Position numbers and translations under genes: made by a program
In this document: piece after piece, positions 36,220 to 43,323 of the stretch
Layout: every line of letters begins with the position of its first letter
How positions within the stretch are numbered: position 1 is the stretch's first letter
Notes under the pieces: generated by a model
Database searches by the model: none
What the model was told of the DNA's origin: nothing
The model's input: only the letters and a program-made list of their open reading frames with translations
NCBI GenBank assembly: GCA_003452935.1
Contig: DMMY01000008.1
Span: 1 to 58,943, forward strand
Length of the DNA stretch: 58,943 bases
Direction of reading: 5' to 3'
Source of the DNA: Elusimicrobiota bacterium
GTDB lineage: Bacteria > Elusimicrobiota > Elusimicrobia > UBA1565 > UBA9628

Positions 36220-37577
36220 TGTCCGGCCTCCAGTCCCCGCTCGATTTCCCGCACCGCGGCATTGTCCAGGCTCCCCGCCGCCAACAGCAGGCGCGCGCGG
36301 CCGTCATGGATGTTGTAAAGGCTTTCCAGGTAGGCGGCATGGGCCCGGGCCAAGCCCTCCTCGGCCCGGAGCACCTCGAGTATGCTCTGCCGGCCCTCCC
36401 GGTAAAGCGGCCGGAACAATTCCAGAGATTGCCTGGCCTTGTCCAAGGTGTCCTTGGCAATGGGCCAAGCGGCGCGCGCGCCCGCCAAGCCCTGCCACGC
36501 CCGGGAAACCTCGAGCGCGACATCCTGCCGCAGTTTTCGCGCATCCGCCCGGCTGGCCTGCCAGGCGGCTTCCGCCTTGAAACGCCGGGGCAGATAAGAG
36601 GGATCGCCCAGGGCCAGCTTGGCGCGCACGCCGAAAAGCCGGTTCCAGGGATTGGCGTTGAAATCCCTGGTGTCGGTCTCCAAGGCCGCGAAAGCCTCGA
36701 CCTTGGGCAGGAGGCTGAGCCCCTCTTTGCGCCGCCAAATGGCCGCCATGTTTTCCTTAAAAGCGGCCTGCCGAAGTTCAGGCCGGCCCTGCAAAGCCTT
36801 ATCCGCGAGCTCGGCCTCGCGTTCCAAGGGATATTCCTTGTACGCCAACGTTCCCTTGACCATGGACGGCGCGCCCATCAGGATGGCCAGTGCGGACCTG
36901 GCCGCGGCCAGGTCCGCGGACGAACGCGTCTGCCAAGCCTTCAAGCCCCCCAGCGCGGCCTGGGCCGCGTAGTAATCAGAGCCCAGGACCAGGCCTTTTG
37001 CCTTGAGCTTGCGCGCGCTCTCGATCTCCGAGCCGGAAGCCTCGACCCTCTCGGCCAGGACCCGGGCCAGTTCCTCCTGAAGAAGAACTTGCAGAAAGAC
37101 TTGCGTCGTCTCATAGCGCAGCTTCTGCGCCGCCCGGTCGCGTCCGCTTTCCGCCGCGTCCCTTCCCAGGCGGCCCAAGCGTTCAAAGCTCTGCAGCTCG
37201 AAACCGGTAAACAGCGGCACGCCGATTTCCAATGAGTTCCTGAAATTGCTGACCAGGCTCGGGTGATTGAGGCTGTGGATGTCGAAATTGGCCTGCGTGA
37301 AGGACTGCTGGTCAAGCAAGGTCCCGAACGCGTAGACCGGGTTGTCCCCCCGCGTAAACGAGCTGTTGACCGCCAGGCTGGGCAGGCGCTTGAGTTGCGC
37401 CTCGCGCAAGGCCGAGTCGGCTTCATCAAGCCGGTAGCGGGCCCCCGCCATTTCCGGGTTTCTCTCCAGGACCGCTTCCACGGCGCAGCCGAGCGTGCAA
37501 GAGTCGGCCTGGGCCCTGGCCGTCCCGGCCAGGCCCAACGCCAACCCCGCCGTCATGATAGCTTTAGCCGTCAACAT
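36216..37577 (-). CDS. TolC-family outer membrane efflux protein
   Basis: A 453-residue protein with a signal peptide (MLTAKAIMTAGLALGLAGTARAQ). It has TolC-type repeats: ALREAQLKRLPSLAVNSSFTRGDNPV in the first half and ADARKLRQDVALEVSRAWQGLAGARAAWPIAKDTLDKARQSLELFRPLYREGRQSILEVLRAEEGLARA in the second. It should form the outer-membrane duct for the RND pump encoded next. The order TolC first, RND second, without a fusion protein, is unusual. The start follows a GGGGGAGG ribosome-binding site. Identification as an OEP family member is secure. Confidence 0.93.
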   Translation of the reverse strand: MLTAKAIMTAGLALGLAGTARAQADSCTLGCAVEAVLERNPEMAGARYRLDEADSALREAQLKRLPSLAVNSSFTRGDNPVYAFGTLLDQQSFTQANFDIHSLNHPSLVSNFRNSLEIGVPLFTGFELQSFERLGRLGRDAAESGRDRAAQKLRYETTQVFLQVLLQEELARVLAERVEASGSEIESARKLKAKGLVLGSDYYAAQAALGGLKAWQTRSSADLAAARSALAILMGAPSMVKGTLAYKEYPLEREAELADKALQGRPELRQAAFKENMAAIWRRKEGLSLLPKVEAFAALETDTRDFNANPWNRLFGVRAKLALGDPSYLPRRFKAEAAWQASRADARKLRQDVALEVSRAWQGLAGARAAWPIAKDTLDKARQSLELFRPLYREGRQSILEVLRAEEGLARAHAAYLESLYNIHDGRARLLLAAGSLDNAAVREIERGLEAGQ

Positions 37578-37928
37578 GGTTCATCCTCCCCCTGTTAGAT
37601 GCGCAAGCCCCAAAAAAGATTCGCCAATTAAAATCGCCAAGTCCAATGACAGTGTGGCTTTCACCGGTCAAAACATGGTCAAAAAAAATGCGCAATAAAG
37701 CGGTGCCGGAGGTCACCTTTTTCGCGTTGTTGGCCTTATTATCGGTGAGCAGTCCAGAGACCCCTTGATAAAAAATAGGCCACAGCATATCGGCAACCTG
37801 GGCATTGCGCCGCACTCTCATAGGACCATGATCTTTCGTTAAATTCAACAACACAGGCGGCACTATCGTCTAGTGCTATCTCAGCCGCGGCCCTAGGCAT
37901 TGGCCCGCCTATGCGCTAGGATATCTCC
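37578..37928. other. Intergenic region between tolC and the next plus-strand gene
   Basis: 351 bases, less GC-rich than the flanks. A minus-strand open frame (start GTG 37863) runs into the tolC leader but has no ribosome-binding site and codon use unlike the rest of the window, so it is not called. The region must hold promoters for both divergent genes; none is clear enough to place. Confidence 0.5.
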
Positions 37929-39083
37929 ATGCAATCAATCCGGCTGCCCCTCATCCTGCTCGCCGCCTTTCAAACGCCGCCGGCCGCGGCCGAAACCAAA
38001 GGCTTCGTCGTCTTTTCTAGCGCCACGACCTACAACTACGAGGTAGCGCCGCATCAGGCCTTGATCCTCAAATCCACGGCTGCGGCCCGAGACCCGGGCG
38101 ATCATCTGGCCCTGGGAGGGCGGGCCTTCTCCATCGACCCCCTGCTGGGCAGGCTCTCAAGACTCGGCGCGGATCTGCGCGAGAATCGGACGGTCAAGCT
38201 TGAGGGCTTGCGCACGGTGGCGCGCTTCCTGGGGACCGACGGCCAGCGCCTTTACGTATTCTTCGACAACATCGTGGCGGCCTTTGACGCAGGACTTTCC
38301 CTCATAGCCCGGCTGGAGCTCGAGCCCGAGGCCCATGACGGCATCATGCCTTCCGTATCGCCGCTGGACTTCAAGTGCTTCGAGGCAAAAGGCTATCTGC
38401 TGACCGCCAACACCGCAGAGCTTTACGTGCTGGATCTGCGCCGGCTCAAGGCTCCCGTATCGCGGCTGGCGCTGCCAAAAGCCGAGCAAGTGCGCGGCCA
38501 GTGGATCGATCCGGAAGCCCGCACCCTCAACGTGCTGATCTCCCGCAAAAGCGAGGAGCCTGCCTCCGAGCTTACGCCGGGCGAGACCCGCGTCATCCAC
38601 AGCGAGAATGTTCTAACCTACGATTTGGCGGACATGAGCCGAGAACCCGAAGTCGTGCGGCTGCATGAAAAGCGGGAGATATACAAACCCCTGCCCGTCG
38701 ACGTTGATGAAACCATCGGCAGCCAGCGGCCGGGAGTCGTCATTGAACGCATGTCTCCTTACCGTCCGGACGGATCGCCCACGGGCGTCCATGTCACAAG
38801 GATGAGCGACACCACGCCCTGTCTCGCCGAGGTCTTCGTTAGGGACGGCTCTCCCTTGGGGACGCCGCAGCTCGCGCAGCTCAAAACCCGGGGCAAGATC
38901 GAGGTCATCGAGCGCTGGCGCGACGAAAAGCGCGATGCCGTCTGGTTCAAGCATGGCGGCCAGGTGTTTTATTTGGGCGGGACCGCGGACAACGATAGGT
39001 TGAACCTGCAGCCTCAGATATATTCGATTCTATTGGAGCAGCCTATCATCCAGCAGATGCCAACCACGACCCTGGCGTATTAG
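37929..39083 (+). CDS. Exported protein of unknown function
   Basis: A 384-residue protein with a signal peptide (MQSIRLPLILLAAFQTPPAAA). The mature part is rich in short beta strands with recurring patterns (GLRTVARFLGTDGQRLYVFFDN, KCFEAKGYLLTANTAELYVLDLRRL, RGQWIDPEARTLNVLIS), which looks like a beta-propeller or repeated sheet, but blade boundaries are not clear. There are no membrane helices or catalytic motifs. It stands alone, divergent from the tolC operon. The ATG lacks a strong ribosome-binding site. No family recognised. Confidence 0.7.
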   Translation: MQSIRLPLILLAAFQTPPAAAETKGFVVFSSATTYNYEVAPHQALILKSTAAARDPGDHLALGGRAFSIDPLLGRLSRLGADLRENRTVKLEGLRTVARFLGTDGQRLYVFFDNIVAAFDAGLSLIARLELEPEAHDGIMPSVSPLDFKCFEAKGYLLTANTAELYVLDLRRLKAPVSRLALPKAEQVRGQWIDPEARTLNVLISRKSEEPASELTPGETRVIHSENVLTYDLADMSREPEVVRLHEKREIYKPLPVDVDETIGSQRPGVVIERMSPYRPDGSPTGVHVTRMSDTTPCLAEVFVRDGSPLGTPQLAQLKTRGKIEVIERWRDEKRDAVWFKHGGQVFYLGGTADNDRLNLQPQIYSILLEQPIIQQMPTTTLAY

Positions 39084-39269
39084 CCTTTCGACCCGTTCCC
39101 GCATCCTGGTCAATTCGCCGGCCCATGACGCGCCGGCCTGCGTCGAGAAGGCCGGCCAGCCGGCTTAGCCGCAACTTTTGACCCACACGCCATTAGGCCA
39201 TTTACCGTCTCCTAGCTGCCCGTTCGACCCAACCCTTTTCATAAACGAGCTGGCATCCTTGCTCATAAT

Positions 39270-41156
39270 ATGGAGTTCCGGATCATTTCCAGAGCCCGCA
39301 AAGGCTTGAACGTTGTTTGGGTCTCGGCGATCATTGGACTTCCCCTGAGCCTGGGTTGCCCTGAAGCCCTGGCCGTGGCGGTTAACGGCCGCGCTCCTCT
39401 CTCAAGCCCAATCGCAACGCGGGGAAAACTCACCCGCCCTTCGATTAAAAACTTTTCCGTCTCGCTCTCCCATCCCGGGCCTTTAGTCACAAAGCCAATC
39501 TGGGCAGGCGCTCCCCAGGCGCCACTGACCCCAATCCCGGCGCCCGCCCCTATCCTGCCGACTTCTTCCATCCTCGCCGCGCCGATCGCGGCCGCTGCCG
39601 TTGCGGCGCCGGACATCGCGCTGAGCGCGCCTTTCGTCCAGGCGGCAGCGAACGCGCCAGATCGGCCGAAGGAGACTCTTAAAGCCGAGGCGGACGAGCT
39701 ATTCGACGGTTCCGCAGCCAAGGAGAAGTCGGCCGCGCTTTCGCCGTCGCCTCGAGACTCTTTAAGCGCAGATGACGCCGCGGCTTGGTCCCTGATCGAG
39801 GGCCAGGATCGAATCCGCGTTTATTTTGCGCCCGCGCCCGGCCTGGGACACCAATCAGCGACCTTGGCTATCGTACGCCGCTTGCGGGACCTGGGCTTCC
39901 AGGGCGAGATCGAGGGCGTGTACTTCGATAAATATTGGGAGTTCCCTCATGACAAGCGAGACGTGCCTGAAAAGCTCGCCATTATAATCCCGGGATTTGA
40001 TCCCGCGAACAAGGAAGATCAGAAAATCCCGGCGCTGGGCATGACTCTGAGAAGCTTTTCCCGGTTCATGCAAGGCAGTCAGCGCGTGGCGATCGCGGCA
40101 ACAGGCGGGCTTGATTTCCTCAAACATTTGAAAGAGGCATTTGGCGTCGCGCAGACCAACTTCGCGGAAATTTTCAACGTCGACGTCTTTCTGCGCCTCT
40201 TTCCCAAGGGGTGGCAGCGGTATCAAAGCGACGCCATCTGGAAAAACGGCGACGCTGAGCCCTTATTGGTGCCGATGAAGGAGTTCCATCAATTCATCTA
40301 CAAGCTGGCCGACAGAGCCGCGGCCGACGAGTCGCTGGCTTTTTTGCCGTCTGGCTCTAATAAGGAAGGCCTCAAAACGCTGCTGGCGGGGCTCCCGGGC
40401 CGGGAACTTCTCCCAGCCTATGGCTTGGACCTGGATTTCGCCTCGCCCGAAGCCATCCATCGGCTCCTGCTGGGGCTCAGCGAGGCTTCTCCCGCCCCGA
40501 AACCCAAAGGCATCGTCATGCCCCTTCTGAGCAGCCTCGACGAAAAATTGGCCCAAGTCGAACGCCTCATCGCCGAGCCGCTGTCGAGCAAGTCGATCAC
40601 AGCGCTTTCAAAAAAGAGAAAGAAGGCCGTCCTCCGCGCCAATGCGCGGCTGAAAGAAAAGCTTAGAATAGTATCCGTATCGGATCCCGGCCTCGCAACG
40701 GCCTTGAAGTCGCTCAAGCCCGGCCAAATTCTGCTGGTCAAAACCGGCCCCGTGCCGGCTCCCATTTTCGAGTTCCTGTTCGCTCAAAGCACCCTGCCCC
40801 CGACCCTGGCGGGACGCAACGCCGTCTCCATCGCGCGCATGCTCGGCATCCCATTTTTATCGAAATATCAGGAGGACCTCGATGAATCGGCCAAAGCCTC
40901 CGCACCGGAGCAGATTCACTCCGTCCGGCGTCTGCTGGCGGGCCGAACCGGAAAAGGCCTGATTCCAGTTTCTTTTCTATACGGAAATCAATACGATTTC
41001 GAAAGCCTGGCCGATTTCATCAGCGCCGCGGCCAGGCCGCAGTCGGCGCTGCGCCAAGCCTTCGCCGCCGCCCGCGTCCCTGCGGACGACGCGGCCAATG
41101 ACAAGCTCATAACGGCTCTGCGCGCTCTCAAGAACGCGAAGCATCCCGGCCAATAG
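39270..41156 (+). CDS. Exported protein with a GT-B glycosyltransferase-like domain
   Basis: A 628-residue protein. The N-terminus is a signal/anchor (VVWVSAIIGLPLSLGCPEALA). A long Pro/Ala-rich linker follows (about residues 40-160, including APQAPLTPIPAPAPILPTSS). Then comes a globular domain beginning RVYFAPAPGLGHQSATLAIVRRLRDLGF near residue 185. This Gly-rich loop plus His resembles the opening of GT-B glycosyltransferases (MurG-type GGxGGH). Later parts (KPGQILLVKTGPVPAPIFEFLFAQSTLPPTLAGRNAVSIARMLGIPFLS) fit the donor-binding half, where the glycosyltransferase signature would lie. GT-B enzymes normally work on the cytoplasmic side, so an export signal is odd. Fold call is tentative. 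Confidence 0.6.
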   Translation: MEFRIISRARKGLNVVWVSAIIGLPLSLGCPEALAVAVNGRAPLSSPIATRGKLTRPSIKNFSVSLSHPGPLVTKPIWAGAPQAPLTPIPAPAPILPTSSILAAPIAAAAVAAPDIALSAPFVQAAANAPDRPKETLKAEADELFDGSAAKEKSAALSPSPRDSLSADDAAAWSLIEGQDRIRVYFAPAPGLGHQSATLAIVRRLRDLGFQGEIEGVYFDKYWEFPHDKRDVPEKLAIIIPGFDPANKEDQKIPALGMTLRSFSRFMQGSQRVAIAATGGLDFLKHLKEAFGVAQTNFAEIFNVDVFLRLFPKGWQRYQSDAIWKNGDAEPLLVPMKEFHQFIYKLADRAAADESLAFLPSGSNKEGLKTLLAGLPGRELLPAYGLDLDFASPEAIHRLLLGLSEASPAPKPKGIVMPLLSSLDEKLAQVERLIAEPLSSKSITALSKKRKKAVLRANARLKEKLRIVSVSDPGLATALKSLKPGQILLVKTGPVPAPIFEFLFAQSTLPPTLAGRNAVSIARMLGIPFLSKYQEDLDESAKASAPEQIHSVRRLLAGRTGKGLIPVSFLYGNQYDFESLADFISAAARPQSALRQAFAAARVPADDAANDKLITALRALKNAKHPGQ

Positions 41157-41256
41157 GAACGGCGCCTGGGGTTGAATTCTCGAACTTATCGCTTGTTAAG
41201 GATATTCCGAATCGTGCCCGAAAAGTCCAATACCTCAACCCCTGAATGGCACCGGC

Positions 41257-41604
41257 TCACTTGGCGTCGTTGGCCCGATACATGATGACGTGCACGTCCT
41301 CCAGCGTCACGAGACCCTCCTGGACCATTTCATCGAGCCTGGGCAAAAGGCCCTTTATCTTCTCGTCGGTGTCGACGATCTCGACGACGATCGGCAAATC
41401 CTCGGATAAATAGAGCAGCTTGGCCGTGTGCATGTGCGCCTTGCAGCCGAAACCGAGGCAGCCCTTGATCACCGTAGCCCCGGCCATCTTCAAGGCCCGG
41501 GCTTCGTTGACGATCGCCTCATGCAGCGGCAATCCATGCCATTTGTCCTGCTCTCCCACGAAGATGCGCAAAAGTTTCTGATTGCCTTCGAGTTTCGTGT
41601 GCAT
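41257..41604 (-). CDS. DUF190 family protein
   Basis: A 115-residue soluble protein of the DUF190 family: RIFVGEQDKWHGLPLHEAIVNEARALKMAGATVIKGCLGFG, then LYLSEDLPIVVEIVDTDEKI, a P-II-like ferredoxin fold. DUF190 genes are frequently next to crcB fluoride exporters, as here (ten-base gap). The function is thought to be regulatory or accessory to CrcB but is not established. It is the last gene of the phosphoketolase-MFS-crcB-DUF190 run. The ATG at 41604 is chosen because the upstream frame belongs to crcB. Confidence 0.9.
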   Translation of the reverse strand: MHTKLEGNQKLLRIFVGEQDKWHGLPLHEAIVNEARALKMAGATVIKGCLGFGCKAHMHTAKLLYLSEDLPIVVEIVDTDEKIKGLLPRLDEMVQEGLVTLEDVHVIMYRANDAK

Positions 41605-41614
41605 TAAGCCCCCT

Positions 41615-41989
41615 CTAGATGGCCGTCCCCAGGCACGCCCCGAGTCGGAACAAAAGAAAGCCCAACAAACCGCTGCCGAAGAAGTTGGCCGCGGCCCGCA
41701 GCATCTCCCCGTCATTGATGAGATTGGAGGTCTCCAGCATCAATGTGGAAAAAGTCGTATAGGCTCCGCAAAAGCCGGTCATCAGCAGAATCCGGTCATT
41801 CGGACTCAGGAGGAATTTGACTTCCGCGAGGCTGTTGAAGAAGCCGACCAGCAGGCAGCCCGAAAGGTTGACCGCCATGGTGCCGTAAGGAAAATCCGTC
41901 CCCGTCGCCTTATAGACCCACCCGGCGAAAAGATATCTCGCCGCCACTCCCATCAAGCCGCCGATAGCCAGATTGCGCCATTTATCCAT
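41615..41989 (-). CDS. crcB: Fluoride exporter CrcB/FluC
   Basis: A 124-residue membrane protein with four helices. Family marks: GGLMGVAARYLFAGWV near the start, FPYGTMAVNLSGCLLVGFF, and TGFCGAYTTFSTLMLETSNLI with the Thr/Ser and Phe residues of the fluoride path. It works as a dual-topology dimer that removes fluoride from the cytoplasm. It begins 17 bases after the MFS gene's stop. No fluoride riboswitch is visible in the operon leader. Confidence 0.94.
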   Translation of the reverse strand: MDKWRNLAIGGLMGVAARYLFAGWVYKATGTDFPYGTMAVNLSGCLLVGFFNSLAEVKFLLSPNDRILLMTGFCGAYTTFSTLMLETSNLINDGEMLRAAANFFGSGLLGFLLFRLGACLGTAI

Positions 41990-42006
41990 ATAGGTCGAAT
42001 GCTCCT

Positions 42007-43266
42007 TTATGAGGCCTCGGCTTGCGGGCGAAGCCTGAAGATCAGCGCCGCGCCGGCGATAAACAGCACGGCGCTGTAGCCGAAGGCCGCCGCGGTCCCG
42101 AACGCCGTCCACAGCGCGCCGACTACGATGCTCGACAAGAAGTCTCCGACCCCGTTGACCGTGGCCAGAACGCCGAAGGCCATGCCGTGATGCGCCTCCT
42201 CGACTAACTCCGCGCAAAAGGAGTCCTCCAGGGTTTCCTCGATGGCCACGTAGATTCCGCCGGAGACAAAGACGAGCGTCAGGGACCCAAGCGTGCAAGG
42301 CAGGAAGATGACGGCCGTCGCCATGAGCGCCGCCAGCAAATAGCCGGCGGCCAGCACATGGTTCTTCCGGAAACGATCCGCCAGCCAGCCCGCCACGAAC
42401 GCGAACGTCGCGTAGAACACGTTGTGCAGCACATAGAGCGCGACCGCGGCGCTCGCGGCCTGGGCCGGGCCCAGGACCGGAGCGAGCTTCTGCGTCGCGA
42501 GCAGGACGAGCAGCGTGTGCGCGAAATCCCCCGCGCCGAAGAGCCCGACCGCGACGAGGAACCGGCGATAGGCCGGGGGCAGCCGCCTCAGCCGCTCGCC
42601 AAACGAGACGTGCGGCACCGGGCGGCGCTCCTTTTCCTTGACGAGGAAAGCGATAATCCCGGCCGCTATGAGGCCGGGGATCAGCGTCAAGGCGAAAAGC
42701 GGCGGGTAGCGATGATCCAGGGCCTGCAGCAGCACGAACGCGCTGGCCGGCCCGACGATCGCGCCCAGCGTGTCCATCATGCGTTCAAAGCCAAAGGCCC
42801 GGCCGTAAGTCTCCTTGGTCACCGAGGCGGCCAAAAGCGCCTTGCGCACCGGCGTGCGCACGCCGCGCCCCAGCCACGCGCAGGCGCGGGACAGAAGCAC
42901 ATGCCAGGCCGCCGTGGCCAGGCCGAAGGACGCGGTGCCCAAAGCCGTGGCCAGATAGCCCAGGACCGCTATGGGTTTGCGGCGGCGCAGCTTGTCGGTG
43001 TAGTAGCCGGAGGCCATCTTGGCGAAACTGGAGAGGCCGTCGGAAAATCCCTCGATCAAGCCGAGCCAGGCCGCGGCCGCGCCCATCGTCGCCAGGAAAG
43101 CGGGCAGGACGGTCGTGGCGATTTCGTGCGACCAGTCGCTGAAGAGCGACGCCAGGCCGATGCCGAGCACCGTGCGGTTGAGCCAACGGACCTTCGGCTC
43201 GGGCTGATCGGAGAAGGCGTTAACCTCCAGCCTGGACTTGTTCGGCGTGCCGTCGATTTCCAGCAT
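42007..43266 (-). CDS. MFS transporter
   Basis: A 419-residue major facilitator superfamily protein with twelve predicted helices. The A-like motif between helices 2 and 3 reads GYYTDKLRRRKPIAVLGY (G-x3-D-x-R/K-x-R/K-R), and the repeat in the second half is GWLADRFRKNHVLA. A segment AWLGRGVRTPVRKALLAASV and FGFERMMDTLGAIVGP are typical of the drug/metabolite MFS group with unknown substrates. Residues 1-25 are hydrophilic, and the ATG at 43266 has only a weak ribosome-binding site 57 bases after the phosphoketolase stop. It lies between the phosphoketolase and crcB genes. Confidence 0.9.
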   Translation of the reverse strand: MLEIDGTPNKSRLEVNAFSDQPEPKVRWLNRTVLGIGLASLFSDWSHEIATTVLPAFLATMGAAAAWLGLIEGFSDGLSSFAKMASGYYTDKLRRRKPIAVLGYLATALGTASFGLATAAWHVLLSRACAWLGRGVRTPVRKALLAASVTKETYGRAFGFERMMDTLGAIVGPASAFVLLQALDHRYPPLFALTLIPGLIAAGIIAFLVKEKERRPVPHVSFGERLRRLPPAYRRFLVAVGLFGAGDFAHTLLVLLATQKLAPVLGPAQAASAAVALYVLHNVFYATFAFVAGWLADRFRKNHVLAAGYLLAALMATAVIFLPCTLGSLTLVFVSGGIYVAIEETLEDSFCAELVEEAHHGMAFGVLATVNGVGDFLSSIVVGALWTAFGTAAAFGYSAVLFIAGAALIFRLRPQAEAS

Positions 43267-43323
43267 CTTGCGGTCGGGGTCCTCGGCATCCTGCCTGCTC
43301 CCCGGGGCACCTATGATACCAGA

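Noticed and set aside
37578..37863. 99-residue minus-strand frame upstream of tolC
   Set aside because: GTG start without ribosome-binding site, AT-ending codons unlike other genes, no domain; treated as leader sequence.
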